This document shows positions 25,996 to 35,700 of a stretch of DNA of 64,000 nt, one piece after another. The translations under genes were made by a program, and so were the position numbers. This DNA comes from Gordonia spumicola (GTDB lineage Bacteria > Actinomycetota > Actinomycetes > Mycobacteriales > Mycobacteriaceae). The stretch spans positions 2,335,067-2,399,066 of the forward strand of contig NZ_BJOV01000005.1 in NCBI RefSeq assembly GCF_009932475.1. Reading direction: 5' to 3'. The first letter of the stretch is position 1. The number at the start of each line of letters is the position of its first letter. Under the pieces are notes generated by a model that was given only the letters and a program-made list of their open reading frames with translations, did not search any database and was not told where the DNA came from.

Positions 25996-28245
25996 ATGAG
26001 TGCGCTGAGTCCCGGGGACGTCTTCGCCGGGTACACGATCGAACGACTGCTCGGATCGGGCGGCATGGGCGAGGTGTACGTGGCCCGCCACCCGCGACTG
26101 CCCCGAAGCGACGCCCTCAAAGTGCTGGCCGCCCAGTTGGCCGACGACGACGGTTTCCGCAGGCGGTTCGAGCGGGAGGCCGACGTCGTCGCCGGTCTGA
26201 GCAATCCGCACGTGGTGAAGGTCCACGACCGGGGCGAGACCGACGGCCGACTGTGGATCGCCCTCGAGTATGTCGACGGCGAAGATCTGGCGACGACACT
26301 GAGGCGCGGTCCCCTGCCCGCGTCGGAGACCGCTCGCATCGTCGGCGAGATCGCCCAGGCTCTCGACGACGCCGCCGCGGCGGGCCTGGTGCACCGCGAC
26401 GTGAAACCCGCCAACGTGCTCCTCGACCGCCGGGGTCGCGCCCTCCTCGCCGACTTCGGCATCGCCCACCTGGCCGGCGACGCGTCCCAGCTCACCGGCA
26501 CCGGCATGACCCTCGGCACCGTCCTGTACGCGTCGCCGGAGCAACTTCTCGGGCACGCCGTCGACGCTCGCTCCGACCAGTACTCACTGGCCTGCACCGC
26601 GTTCGAGATGCTCACGGGCAGGCCGCCGTTCGGTGGGGCGACACCGACCCAGATCGTGATGGCGCACGTGCAGACTCCGCCACCGAGCGCCGCCGCGGCC
26701 CGGCCGGGCCTGTCCCCCGAGGTCGACGCCGTCCTGCATCGTGCGCTCGCGAAAGACCCGGCCCACCGGTTCGACGACGGCCGCGCCTTCGGCGCCGCCC
26801 TCACCCGGTCCCTGGCCCCCGCCCCGAGCGCGGCCCAGCCGCCGGTCCCGCCGCCACCCGCACAATCGTCGCCTGCACAGCCGCCGACCCAGGCCTACGC
26901 GCCGACCGTCGTCGCCCCCGCGGCTGCCCCGAAGGCACGCTCCCGCACCGGCCTGATCGTCGGCGCGATCGTCGCGGTGCTCGTGGTCGCGGCCGCCTCC
27001 ATCTGGTTGTTCTCGCACGGATCGTCCACCGACGGCGACACCGGACCGTCGCAGGAAGCGAACGACTTGAAACGCGTCCCGGTGACCGGGCTGCTCGCAT
27101 CGCTGGCCGACAAGCCCACCGCTCCGACGTGGTCGTGGCCCGATAAGCCCGGGTTCTCGCTGCCGGATGTGCTCGGCGGAACCGACTCCACCGTCCTCAT
27201 GGTCGACGGCCCCGGCTCGGACTCCCGGCTCGCACTCGTCGACGCCGCCTCGGGGCGGACCACCCGCACGATCGCGCTGCCCGCCGGGATCGCGTCCCCG
27301 AGTGACTGCGCGATCAGCGCGAACCAGAAGGCCGCCATGTGCGCGGTCAGTCGGAGTCCGGGGAACAGCAGTCGGCCGATGCTCGTCGACCTCGTCGCGG
27401 GGACCGCCCGGATCCTCGACTTCGAGACCGAGTTCGACGCGTCGATCACGACGTCCGGTGACGTGTTCGTCGCCACCGCGAAGGAGGGCGTTGTCGTCTA
27501 CGACGCGACCGGTGCCAGACGGTGGGCGGTGCCCGCCGCGGGGGTGGAGACGTTGGACGTATCGACCCAGGGGTCCTCGCCCGTCGTCGGCGTCGTCGTC
27601 GGCAACGAGGCCACACTGCGTCGGGTCACCGACGGCCAGATCGTGTACCGGCGCGACACCACCCTGGGCTCGGCAGGCTTCATCTGGCTGGGATCGCTCA
27701 CCGGCTTCGTCGTTCAGGAAGGCGGCACCGCGACCGAGCCCGACGCCGCGATCTTCGATGCGACGGGTCGCCGCACCGGCGAGGCGACCGGGTGGACGGT
27801 GTCCAGACAGAACTCGTCGGCCATGGTGTCGTCGCTGCCCGTGTTGACGCGTGGCGGCGAGGTCGCCGCCTTCAACCCGGCGACCGGGAACATGCTCTGG
27901 TCGGTGTCCCGACCCGAGTGGTACCAGTTCGAGGTCAAAGCGGGTTTCGGCACCAAGGTCGAGGTGACCCTGCGGCCGAATGCCGGAGCCACCGCTCTTC
28001 AACACGGCTGGTTCGACTGTTACGACGGCACCTTCGGCATCTTCGACGAACCGAACTTCACGTCGGTGCTCGGCACCGACGGCGAGCGCATCGCGGTCGA
28101 GACGCGGTACGACCCGGAACTGCTCAAGGTGTATGAGACGGACGGTTCGGTCCGGTGGACGACCGGCCCGTCGTCGAGCGACGACGTCAACGACCTCGTC
28201 GCGGCCGGTCCCGCGATCATGCTCGACGGCCGCCGCCTCACCTGA
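25996..28245 (+). CDS. Receptor Ser/Thr protein kinase (Pkn-type) with extracellular propeller-like sensor
   Basis: A 749-residue transmembrane kinase. The cytoplasmic kinase domain (about 8-270) carries the P-loop GSGGMGEVYVA, the catalytic loop HRDVKPANVLL, DFG in LADFGIAHLAG, the activation segment Thr-rich stretch and the APE-like ASPEQL. A Pro/Ala-rich juxtamembrane region (270-312) leads to one membrane helix (about 318-340, GLIVGAIVAVLVVAAASIWLF). The outside 400 residues consist of repeated beta segments (VVVYDATGARRWAVP, AAFNPATGNMLWSV, VYETDGSVRWTT) typical of PQQ-like propellers, with scattered Cys pairs. This is the PknD-type plan: an outside sensor coupled to a kinase. The ligand is unknown. 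The gene is monocistronic between two strong hairpins. Confidence 0.85.
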   Translation: MSALSPGDVFAGYTIERLLGSGGMGEVYVARHPRLPRSDALKVLAAQLADDDGFRRRFEREADVVAGLSNPHVVKVHDRGETDGRLWIALEYVDGEDLATTLRRGPLPASETARIVGEIAQALDDAAAAGLVHRDVKPANVLLDRRGRALLADFGIAHLAGDASQLTGTGMTLGTVLYASPEQLLGHAVDARSDQYSLACTAFEMLTGRPPFGGATPTQIVMAHVQTPPPSAAAARPGLSPEVDAVLHRALAKDPAHRFDDGRAFGAALTRSLAPAPSAAQPPVPPPPAQSSPAQPPTQAYAPTVVAPAAAPKARSRTGLIVGAIVAVLVVAAASIWLFSHGSSTDGDTGPSQEANDLKRVPVTGLLASLADKPTAPTWSWPDKPGFSLPDVLGGTDSTVLMVDGPGSDSRLALVDAASGRTTRTIALPAGIASPSDCAISANQKAAMCAVSRSPGNSSRPMLVDLVAGTARILDFETEFDASITTSGDVFVATAKEGVVVYDATGARRWAVPAAGVETLDVSTQGSSPVVGVVVGNEATLRRVTDGQIVYRRDTTLGSAGFIWLGSLTGFVVQEGGTATEPDAAIFDATGRRTGEATGWTVSRQNSSAMVSSLPVLTRGGEVAAFNPATGNMLWSVSRPEWYQFEVKAGFGTKVEVTLRPNAGATALQHGWFDCYDGTFGIFDEPNFTSVLGTDGERIAVETRYDPELLKVYETDGSVRWTTGPSSSDDVNDLVAAGPAIMLDGRRLT

Positions 28246-28292
28246 CACGCGTGTGGATCGTCACCCGATTCGGGCAACGATCCACACGCGTG
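28246..28292 (+). terminator. Bidirectional terminator after the kinase gene
   Basis: Positions 28246-28261 pair perfectly over 16 bp with 28277-28292; the loop itself contains CCCG/CGGG. It starts at the kinase stop and lies 15 bp from the end of the convergent permease gene, so it can serve both. Confidence 0.8.
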
Positions 28293-28306
28293 ATGTCGGA
28301 CCGGGG

Positions 28307-29995
28307 TCAGCGCTGCTCGGGGAGCACGTGCAGACCGGTCTTGTCGCAGGCCAGGGCGAGCGACGAGATGTACTGCGTGGACCCGTCGGCCGCGGGCACC
28401 GCGGAGGCGAGCATGTCGGGACGTTCGAACTCGACGCCGGAGACGCAGCACAGCAGCTTCTCATCGCTGGGGTTGCCGTGCTCGTCGTACATCGGGAGGT
28501 CGATGCCGTCGTCGGTGCGTCGCAGGTAGTAGCGGCCCTTGGTCGCGATCGCCAGGATCGGCGGGAGCACCATCGCGAGCACCGCGGCGACCAGTGGCGA
28601 GAACGGCGCGAGGCCGTCGCCGAACAATCCGAAGAAGACGGCGATCGACGCGCCCGCGGCGACGATGACGGACACGAAGCCGACCGGGTTCACCGCGTAC
28701 AGCATGCCCCGACGGAACTCCGGCTGCATCGGGCTGAGCTTGAGGAGGTACTTGTTGACCACGATGTCGGTGGCGACCACCACGATCCACGCGATGCCGC
28801 AGTTGGCGTAGAAGTTCAGCAGTTCCGACAGGAAGCTGAACATGTTGGCCTCCATGAGGACCAGTGCGATCACCAGGTTGACGACGACGAACACCAGGCG
28901 GCCCGGGTAAGTCTTGGTGACGCGGGTGAACGAGTTGGTCCAGGCCAGCGAGCCCGAGTACGCGTTGGTGACGTTGATCTTGATCTGGGAGATGACGACG
29001 AGGATCACCGCGAGGGTCATGGCGAGCCATGCGGGCATCATGTCCTCGTAGATCATCACGAACTGGTGCACCGGCTGGTTGGCGATGCCCGCGCTGTCGG
29101 CGACGTTCGCGAGGAGGTACACGGCCAGGAACAGGCCGACGATCTGCTTGACGGCGCCGAACAGCACCCAGCCCGGGCCGGCGACGAGGACGGCGGTCCA
29201 CCAGCGGCGTTTGTTCTCCGGCGTGCGGGGCGGCATGAACCGCAGGTAGTCGATCTGCTCGGCGATCTGCGCGATCAGCGACAGGCAGACGCCCGCGCAC
29301 AGCATGATCCCGGCCCAACTGACGCCGTTGCCCGCGGGCGAGCCGTCGGAGTTCACACCGGAGAACGACAGGAACTCACCGACCGAATCGGGGTGCGCGG
29401 CGAGCAGGTACAGCAGTGGCCCGACCATCATGATCAGCCACAGCGGAGTCGTCCACACCTGCAGTTTCGCGAGCGCCTTCATCCCGTAGATCACGAGCGG
29501 AAGGACGATCATCGTCGACAGCAGATAGCCGACCGGCAACGGCACCGACAGGCCCAGGTGCAGACCCTGCGCCATGATCGAGCCCTCGAGGGCGAAGAAG
29601 ATGAACGTGAACGACGCGAAGATCAGGTTGGTGACGACCGAACCGTAGTAGCCGAAACCGCTGCCCCGGGTGATCAGGTCGAGATCGAGGTTGTAGCGCG
29701 CGGCGTAGTACGACAGCGGGACGCCGGTCGCGATGACGACGGCCGCGAACAGGCCGATTCCCCACAGCGCGTTGCCCGTCCCGTGGGCCAGCCCGATGTT
29801 CGCGCCGATCGAGAAGTCGGCGAGGTACGCGATGCCACCGAGCGCCGACGTCGCGACCACCGCGGTGCTCCACTTGCGGTAGCTGCGCGGCGCGAACCGC
29901 AGCGTGTAGTCCTCCAGAGTCTCCTTCAAGGCCGCCGAATCGGCCGCCGCGGCCGGTTCCGGGGCGTCGTTCACCCTGGTCAGCTGGTCTGTCAT
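28307..29995 (-). CDS. NCS1-family (purine-cytosine permease-like) transporter
   Basis: A 562-residue permease with about 12 hydrophobic helices. NCS1-like elements include SIGANIGLAHGTGNALW near the first helices, GSGFGYYGS, and the INVTNAYSGSLAWTN segment in helix 8. Family members import nucleobases, allantoin, hydantoins, thiamine precursors or related ring compounds with Na+ or H+. The about 60-residue cytoplasmic C-terminus with a Cys pair (LLCCVSG) is unusual. The ATG at 29995 has GGAGG 4 nt upstream. Its position after the nickel transporter and urease genes hints at uptake of a ureide or other nitrogen source, but the substrate is unproven. Confidence 0.75.
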   Translation of the reverse strand: MTDQLTRVNDAPEPAAAADSAALKETLEDYTLRFAPRSYRKWSTAVVATSALGGIAYLADFSIGANIGLAHGTGNALWGIGLFAAVVIATGVPLSYYAARYNLDLDLITRGSGFGYYGSVVTNLIFASFTFIFFALEGSIMAQGLHLGLSVPLPVGYLLSTMIVLPLVIYGMKALAKLQVWTTPLWLIMMVGPLLYLLAAHPDSVGEFLSFSGVNSDGSPAGNGVSWAGIMLCAGVCLSLIAQIAEQIDYLRFMPPRTPENKRRWWTAVLVAGPGWVLFGAVKQIVGLFLAVYLLANVADSAGIANQPVHQFVMIYEDMMPAWLAMTLAVILVVISQIKINVTNAYSGSLAWTNSFTRVTKTYPGRLVFVVVNLVIALVLMEANMFSFLSELLNFYANCGIAWIVVVATDIVVNKYLLKLSPMQPEFRRGMLYAVNPVGFVSVIVAAGASIAVFFGLFGDGLAPFSPLVAAVLAMVLPPILAIATKGRYYLRRTDDGIDLPMYDEHGNPSDEKLLCCVSGVEFERPDMLASAVPAADGSTQYISSLALACDKTGLHVLPEQR

Positions 29996-30093
29996 CCATC
30001 CTCCACTCACCGTTTGATCGGTTGGTGAGGCAAAGGTATGCAGCGGGTGTCACCGGCTCGGGGCGGTCATGTTTCGGCGACGCTACGCAGCGA

Positions 30094-30150
30094 CAGTGCG
30101 TGTTAAGTCCAGCAGCGGCAGTGCGTGTTAAGTCCAGCAGCGGCAGTGCG
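30094..30150. repeat. 25-bp tandem repeat, about 2.3 copies
   Basis: Two consecutive units reading CAGTGCGTGTTAAGTCCAGC plus AGCGG are followed by a partial third (CAGTGCG). They lie between the nickel transporter stop and the permease start on the minus strand. They are too few for an array. They may be a repeated operator, or a slippage product. Confidence 0.75.
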
Positions 30151-30156
30151 TGCGTG

Positions 30157-31161
30157 TCACGACCGAACGCCGGGCCGAGTGAGGACGAAGACGGCCGCCC
30201 AGATGGTGAGGAGCACTCCCGTGAGCCAGAAGCCGAGGGTCGCGAGGTCGACGCCGCCGATCCAGGCGAACGGTCCGCTCCACCCGAACGAATCGGAGGC
30301 GACGGCCGACAGCTGCACCGCCGCGATCACGACGGCGACGGCCGCCGACAGGCCGGTCATGACGAGCGAGTACGACAGCACCCGCGACCGGTCGCGGGAC
30401 GGCGCCCAGGCGTAGGCGCGACGCATCACCGCGCCCTGCACCGTGTCGAGCAGGGACATGCCCGCCGCGAACAGCACCGGCAGCGTCAACACGGCCCACC
30501 ACGGGACGGCGCCGAGCGTCGCCGAACCGGCGAGTGCGAGGAGCCCGATCTCCGTCGCCGTGTCGAATCCGAGTCCGAAAGTGAAGCCGACCGCGTACAT
30601 GCGGGTGGGACGGTCGACGACGTCCTCGAACCGTCGCAGCATCCGCCACATGAGGCCGCCCGGCGCGGCGCCCGACGCGGACAGCGACCGCACGTTGATC
30701 ACCGCGATCACGATCAGGAACACGGACGAGACGACGGGTCCCCACACCCCGGTCACCGCGTGCAGGCCCGACCCGTCGTCGGTGACGGCCCGGCCCAACG
30801 CGCCGACCCCGACCACCAACGCCAGGCACAGCAGGAAGACGACGCTCGAGTGACCGAGCGAGAACCACAGTCCGACAGTCGACGCGGGCCTGCCTCGATC
30901 GACGAACCGGCGGGTGGTGTTGTCGATGGCCGCGATGTGGTCGGCGTCGAACGCGTGGCGCAGGCCGAGCGCGTACGCGGCGAGGCCGACGCCGAGCGCG
31001 GCGGGCCCCGCCGAGTCGTAGACGACTCCAGACGGCACGACCACGGCGAGCAACGTGCCCCAGCCGATCATGTGCAGTCCGACGATCACCGCGACCGCCC
31101 GTCGTCGGCCGGGGTCGCGGGCCGCCGTCACGTCGTCGCGAGTGAAGTCCATGCGTTCCAT
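30157..31161 (-). CDS. NiCoT-family nickel/cobalt transporter (HoxN/NixA type)
   Basis: A 334-residue secondary transporter with eight helices. The helix II signature RHAFDADHIAAIDNTTR contains the HX4DH metal-selectivity motif, and the other family motifs are present: FSLGHSSVV, GLGFDTATE and GMSLLDT. The ATG at 31161 has GGAGG 5 nt upstream and overlaps the ureD 3' end by 34 nt, so it is part of the urease operon. Nickel is therefore the probable substrate, feeding the urease active site. Confidence 0.9.
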   Translation of the reverse strand: MERMDFTRDDVTAARDPGRRRAVAVIVGLHMIGWGTLLAVVVPSGVVYDSAGPAALGVGLAAYALGLRHAFDADHIAAIDNTTRRFVDRGRPASTVGLWFSLGHSSVVFLLCLALVVGVGALGRAVTDDGSGLHAVTGVWGPVVSSVFLIVIAVINVRSLSASGAAPGGLMWRMLRRFEDVVDRPTRMYAVGFTFGLGFDTATEIGLLALAGSATLGAVPWWAVLTLPVLFAAGMSLLDTVQGAVMRRAYAWAPSRDRSRVLSYSLVMTGLSAAVAVVIAAVQLSAVASDSFGWSGPFAWIGGVDLATLGFWLTGVLLTIWAAVFVLTRPGVRS

Positions 31162-31838
31162 GTGTCCTCCAGTGGACTGTCGTGCACCGCCGATCCGAGG
31201 GTGCGCGCGAGCGCCCCCGGACCGGCGAGCGCCATCGTGTGCGGTTCGCTGACGTCGTCGGGCCGCGCCCCCGCGATCAGGATCGATTCCATCACCCGAT
31301 GGTCGCCGAGCACTCCGGGTTCGCGATGGTCGCCGGTCGCGTCGACCGACTCGACGAGCAACGGCCGCCCGTCGACGTCGACCACGGTCTCCAGGTGCAC
31401 TCGGCCGCCCCGCTCCCCCGACCGACCGAGGACGACGACGTCCCGGACCGCGGCCCTCGCCCCGGCGGCCAGCGTCAAGCGAGTGCACCGGTGCAGGTCG
31501 GCTCCGTCGGCGATCACCGTCTCCAGGCCGCGCCAGACGAGCCATGCGCCGTCGTCGAGGGTCACGTCGGTGATCCACGACGACGACCGTCCGTCGGCGT
31601 CGTAGGCGACGGTGCCGCCGACCTCGACCAGTTCCAGTCCGCAGCCGGGGCCGACGCGGACGTCGAGTCCTATCCGGTCACCGCCGAGGATCATCGCTCC
31701 GCCCGCGACGAGGGCCACGCGAGCCGTCGCGGCCGTCCGTTCGAGCAGTCGCGGCACGAACGTCGCGCCCGCCGCCGCGGACATCGCGACCCTGGCCCGG
31801 CCCGCCGCGGCGCGAACCTCGATCCTGGCGCCGGTCAA
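31128..31838 (-). CDS. ureD: Urease accessory protein UreD
   Basis: A 236-residue accessory protein that binds apo-urease as a scaffold for UreF and UreG during nickel insertion. It contains [20 protein letters not shown] near the N-terminus, [20 protein letters not shown] near 85 and [20 protein letters not shown] near 115. No ATG fits; the TTG at 31838 overlaps the ureG stop (TTGA), which argues for coupled translation. The 3' end overlaps the nickel transporter. Confidence 0.88.
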   Translation of the reverse strand: MTGARIEVRAAAGRARVAMSAAAGATFVPRLLERTAATARVALVAGGAMILGGDRIGLDVRVGPGCGLELVEVGGTVAYDADGRSSSWITDVTLDDGAWLVWRGLETVIADGADLHRCTRLTLAAGARAAVRDVVVLGRSGERGGRVHLETVVDVDGRPLLVESVDATGDHREPGVLGDHRVMESILIAGARPDDVSEPHTMALAGPGALARTLGSAVHDSPLEDTWNAWTSLATT

Positions 31839-32545
31839 TGCGTGTGCGGATGATCGTGATCGTGCGAATGCGAGTGCGGGGCCATCGGTCCGGGGTCGAC
31901 GGGAGTGTGGGTGCCCTCGCGATGCGCGGCGAGGACGTCGAGCACCCACGCGCGCAGCGCCTCGACCGACTCCGCGTCGGTGCGCGACAGGGCGAGGACC
32001 GGGCGTCCGTCGCGGGCCGCCGACGCATCGGCCACCATCTGCGGGACGTCCACGCCGACGTACGGCGCGAGGTCGGTCTTGTTGACGACGAGCAGGTCGG
32101 CGCGGCCGATCCCCGGACCGCCCTTGCGCGCGACGTCACCGCCGCCCGCGACGTCGAGCACGAAGATCTGCGCGTCGACGAGGGCAGGCGAGAACGTCGC
32201 CGTCAAGTTGTCGCCACCGGACTCGATGAGGACGAGGTCGAGTGGGGCGAAGTCGGCTTCCAGGTCGTCGGCGGCGAGAGCGTTCGCGGTCACGTCGTCG
32301 CGGATCGCGGTGTGCGGGCAGGCGCCGGTCTCGACGGCCCGGATGCGGTCGGGATCGAGGACGCCTGCCGACCGGAGGAACCGAGCGTCCTCGTCGGTGT
32401 AGATGTCGTTGGTGATCACGCCCAGTTCGAGCTCGCCCGCGAGGGCGGAGCAGACCGTCGCTATCAACGACGACTTGCCGGTGCCGACGGGCCCGGCGAT
32501 GCCGAGTCGGAGTGCACGGGACGCGGTGCTGGTGAGTTCAGGCAC
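31835..32545 (-). CDS. ureG: Urease accessory GTPase UreG with His-rich tail
   Basis: A 236-residue SIMIBI GTPase that powers nickel delivery to urease. The P-loop is [10 protein letters not shown] near residue 17; nickel-site residues lie in [13 protein letters not shown] (Cys-Pro-His); LIESGGDNL and [10 protein letters not shown] (guanine specificity) are present. The last 14 residues, [14 protein letters not shown], form a histidine-rich nickel-binding tail. UreG proteins often carry this at the N-terminus; here it is at the C-terminus and may compensate for the missing UreE metallochaperone. It overlaps ureF by 8 nt. Confidence 0.95.
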   Translation of the reverse strand: MPELTSTASRALRLGIAGPVGTGKSSLIATVCSALAGELELGVITNDIYTDEDARFLRSAGVLDPDRIRAVETGACPHTAIRDDVTANALAADDLEADFAPLDLVLIESGGDNLTATFSPALVDAQIFVLDVAGGGDVARKGGPGIGRADLLVVNKTDLAPYVGVDVPQMVADASAARDGRPVLALSRTDAESVEALRAWVLDVLAAHREGTHTPVDPGPMAPHSHSHDHDHPHTH

Positions 32546-33188
32546 GGAACAACCTCTGGGTCAGGCGCGCATGGGCCTGCGCCCACGCTTCGCTTTGCGG
32601 GGCTCCCGCCGCCGGGATGTCGGCGGGATCGGTCAGAGCGGCGATCGACGCCGTCCTCGGTTCGACTGCCGCGCATGCGTCGAGGATCCACCGGGTGGTG
32701 TCGACGGGATCGCGCGGTTCGAGTTTCAACAGGGCCGCGGACGCGGTGGCCGCGTCGTCGTACACGGCCAGCCGCACGAGGTCGGTCGCGGGCAGCCCGG
32801 CGACGGCGGCGACGGCGCCGATCACGACGGCACGACACGGACGGTCCGGCAGGTCGTCGAAGACCACCGCATCGGGCCATACACGCCGCGCCAGCCGCAG
32901 GTAGCCGCGGGCCTGCGCGCGCGAGGCGTCACGCAGCGCCGGCGACGGCGTCCGCGCGGCCCACGCCTCCTCGACGTCGTCGAGGCGCCCGCCGGTGACC
33001 GCCGCGTGCCGGGCGACGACGGCCGCCCCGGCCTCCACCAGCGACGTGGTGCGTGCGCGGGCGACGAGCAGACCGTGTGCATCCCGAGCAGGCATCCCCG
33101 AGGTGAGCGCGGGTTCCATACCCGCCGAGTACGCGTGTCCGCCGGTGGGCAGGCGCGCGTCGGCGAGCAGCATCGCGACGACCGACAT
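32538..33188 (-). CDS. ureF: Urease accessory protein UreF
   Basis: A 216-residue all-helical protein that couples UreG GTPase activity to the UreD-urease complex. It starts [20 protein letters not shown], the DARLP/GG(H)xxS type signature of the family, and contains [15 protein letters not shown]. Its start overlaps the ureC stop by one base. Confidence 0.9.
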   Translation of the reverse strand: MSVVAMLLADARLPTGGHAYSAGMEPALTSGMPARDAHGLLVARARTTSLVEAGAAVVARHAAVTGGRLDDVEEAWAARTPSPALRDASRAQARGYLRLARRVWPDAVVFDDLPDRPCRAVVIGAVAAVAGLPATDLVRLAVYDDAATASAALLKLEPRDPVDTTRWILDACAAVEPRTASIAALTDPADIPAAGAPQSEAWAQAHARLTQRLFRA

Positions 33189-34885
33189 CAGAACATCGAG
33201 TACAACTGGGCGAGCGGCAGCTCGGTGGCGGGCGACGGAACGACGAGGTCGCCGTCGATGCGGATGTCGAAGGTGTCCGGTCGGATCTCGATCGCGGGCA
33301 GGGCGTCGTTGACGCGCATGTCCTTCTTGCCGATCTCCCTGGTCGGCGCCACCGCGGCGAGCCTGCGCCGCAGACCGAGACGCTCGGCGAGACCGTCGTC
33401 GAGCGCGGCCCGCGACACGAACGAGACCGACACGTCGGCGCCGATCGCGTCACCGAACGCGGGACGTTGCAGCACAGGCTGCGGTGTCGGGATGGAGGCG
33501 TTGGGGTCGCCGAGGGCCGCCCACGCGATCACGCCGCCCTTGATCACCAGGGCGGGCCGCACCCCGAAGAACCGCGGGTCCCACAGGACCAGGTCGGCGA
33601 GTTTGCCCGGCTCGATCGATCCGATCTCGTGGTCGATGCCGTGGGCCACGGCCGGGTTGATCGTGTACTTGGCGACGTACCGGCGGGCGCGGAGGTTGTC
33701 GGCGGGTCCGCCCAGCGGCCCGCGGCGATCCTTCATCACGTGCGCGACCTGCCAGGTCCGGGTGATCACCTCCCCGATCCGGCCCATCGCCTGCGCGTCC
33801 GACGATGTGATCGACAGCGCGCCGATGTCGTGGAGGACGTCTTCGGCCGCGATCGTCGTCGCCCGGATCCGTGATTCGGCGAATGCCAGGTCCTCGGGCA
33901 CCGACGGGTTGAGGTGATGACACACCATCAACATGTCGAGGTGTTCGGCCACGGTGTTCACCGTGTGCGGAAGCGTCGGATTGGTCGACCCCGGGATGAC
34001 GTTGGGCAGTCCCGCGATCGACAGGATGTCGGGCGCATGACCGCCGCCCGCCCCCTCGACGTGGAACGCGTGAATGCTGCGGCCGCCGATCGCGGCGACG
34101 GTCGAGTCGACGAATCCGGCCTCGTTGAGCGAGTCCGAATGCAGCGCCACCTGCAGTCCCCAGTCGTCGGCGGCCCGCAGCGCCGCGTCGATCGCGGCCG
34201 GAGTGGCGCCCCAGTCCTCGTGCACCTTGTAGCCCGCGGCTCCGCCCAACGCCTGTTCGGCGAGTCCGGCGGCCGACACCGTGTTGCCCTTCCCGAGCAG
34301 CAGGACGTTGAGCGGCACGTGGTCGAGGGCGCGGTGCATGTGCGCGAGATGCCACGGCCCCGGGGTGACCGTCGTGGCCTTCGAGCCCTCCGACGGGCCC
34401 GTCCCCCCGCCGATCACCGTGGTCAGCCCGGTCGCGAGCGCCTCGTGGCACTGCGACGGCGACAGCAGGTGGACGTGGGAGTCGATGCCGCCCGCGGTGA
34501 GGATCCGGCCCTCGCCGGAGATCACATCGGTGCCGGGGCCGATCACCAGGTCGGGATGGACGCCGTCGGCGATGTCGGGGTTCCCCGACCGGCCGAGGGC
34601 GACGATCCGACCGTCACGGATCCCGACGTCACCGCGCTCGATCCCCCACCAGTCGAGGACGACGACGTTCGTGATCACCGTGTCGAGGGCTCCGTCGGCC
34701 CGCGGCGTGGTCGCCTGCCCCATCGACTCGCGGATCGACTTGCCGCCGCCGAACACCGACTCCTCGCCGCCGACCGTGTGGTCCTTCTCGATCTCGATCC
34801 ACAGGTCGGTGTCGGCGAGCCGGATCTGGTCGCCCGCGGTCGGCCCGTACAGCGACGCATATGTCGTGCGGTCGATCGTGACCAT
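33188..34885 (-). CDS. ureC: Urease alpha subunit
   Basis: A 565-residue catalytic subunit that hydrolyses urea to ammonia and carbamate at a dinickel centre. Nickel ligands are visible in [14 protein letters not shown] (two His), the carbamylated Lys in [13 protein letters not shown], further His in [10 protein letters not shown] and [14 protein letters not shown], and the Asp in [13 protein letters not shown]; the flap region [20 protein letters not shown] is intact. The ATG at 34885 shares its A with the ureB stop. Full length, with no missing ligand. Confidence 0.97.
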   Translation of the reverse strand: MVTIDRTTYASLYGPTAGDQIRLADTDLWIEIEKDHTVGGEESVFGGGKSIRESMGQATTPRADGALDTVITNVVVLDWWGIERGDVGIRDGRIVALGRSGNPDIADGVHPDLVIGPGTDVISGEGRILTAGGIDSHVHLLSPSQCHEALATGLTTVIGGGTGPSEGSKATTVTPGPWHLAHMHRALDHVPLNVLLLGKGNTVSAAGLAEQALGGAAGYKVHEDWGATPAAIDAALRAADDWGLQVALHSDSLNEAGFVDSTVAAIGGRSIHAFHVEGAGGGHAPDILSIAGLPNVIPGSTNPTLPHTVNTVAEHLDMLMVCHHLNPSVPEDLAFAESRIRATTIAAEDVLHDIGALSITSSDAQAMGRIGEVITRTWQVAHVMKDRRGPLGGPADNLRARRYVAKYTINPAVAHGIDHEIGSIEPGKLADLVLWDPRFFGVRPALVIKGGVIAWAALGDPNASIPTPQPVLQRPAFGDAIGADVSVSFVSRAALDDGLAERLGLRRRLAAVAPTREIGKKDMRVNDALPAIEIRPDTFDIRIDGDLVVPSPATELPLAQLYSMF

Positions 34886-35217
34886 CAGCGCCGGTCCTTC
34901 CCGAGCGCGATGCCGGGCACCAGCCGACGGCCCCGCAGGGCGACGGCGACGATCCGCTTGGAGGCTCCGGGCTCGAACCGCACCGAGGTGCCCGCGGCGA
35001 TGTCGAGCCGGAATCCGCATCCGGCGGCCCTGTCGAAGTCGAGCGCCGGGTTCGCGTCGGGAAGGTGCAGGTGCGAACCGATCTGGACTGGCCGGTCGCC
35101 GGTGTTGACGACCACGAACTCGGCGCGCTCGTCCGCAGAGCGGTCGGCGTTGAGTTCGACGGTCCCGGGTCGGACTCGGACCGCGCCCGGCCCGTCGGTG
35201 CGGAGGGTGGACGACAC
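34885..35217 (-). CDS. ureB: Urease beta subunit
   Basis: A 110-residue structural subunit. It shows the signature [20 protein letters not shown] followed by [20 protein letters not shown] and EPG. The stop overlaps the ureC start, and the start is 10 nt after ureA. Confidence 0.95.
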   Translation of the reverse strand: MSSTLRTDGPGAVRVRPGTVELNADRSADERAEFVVVNTGDRPVQIGSHLHLPDANPALDFDRAAGCGFRLDIAAGTSVRFEPGASKRIVAVALRGRRLVPGIALGKDRR

Positions 35218-35227
35218 TGCGGGCTCC

Positions 35228-35530
35228 TCAGTCGATGGGGTGATGGATGGTCACGAGCTTGCGACCGTCGGGGAACGTCGCCTCCACCTGGACGTCGTCG
35301 ATCATCTCGGCGACGCCCGGCATCACGTCGTCGCGCCCGAGGACGCTCCGTCCGCGTTCCATGAGTTCGACGACGCCGACCCCGTCGCGGGCCCGCTCGA
35401 CGACCCACGTCGACAGCAGCGCGATCGCCTCGGGGTGGTTCAGGAGCACCCCGCGCTCGTGCCTGTCGCGGGCCACCATGCCCGCGACCGACAGCAGCAA
35501 CTTCTCGGTGTCGCCCGGTGTCAACTGCAT
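35228..35530 (-). CDS. ureA: Urease gamma subunit
   Basis: A 100-residue subunit. It starts [20 protein letters not shown] and contains [20 protein letters not shown] and [24 protein letters not shown] lies 8 nt before the ATG. First gene of ureABCFGD. In the 170-bp upstream gap, GTGAC half-sites recur 11 bp apart on the minus strand (35645-35660), weakly reminiscent of a GlnR box, so nitrogen control is possible. Confidence 0.95.
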   Translation of the reverse strand: MQLTPGDTEKLLLSVAGMVARDRHERGVLLNHPEAIALLSTWVVERARDGVGVVELMERGRSVLGRDDVMPGVAEMIDDVQVEATFPDGRKLVTIHHPID

Positions 35531-35700
35531 GCGACCGCCTCCTCGCATCGGGTCGTCGTCGACCCCGATCCTGCCATCGCGCGAAGGCCGTCTCGACCAC
35601 GAACTCGCTGTTCGGGGGCGAAATCCGAGGTCGTCGGACACCGCGTCACAAGAACGTCACGCAGTCGAAACAGGCCGGAAAACCCGAGGCCGCGCGAGGG

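Noticed and set aside
30094..30150. CRISPR array
   Set aside because: Units are directly adjacent without spacers, only about 2.3 copies, and no cas genes are present.
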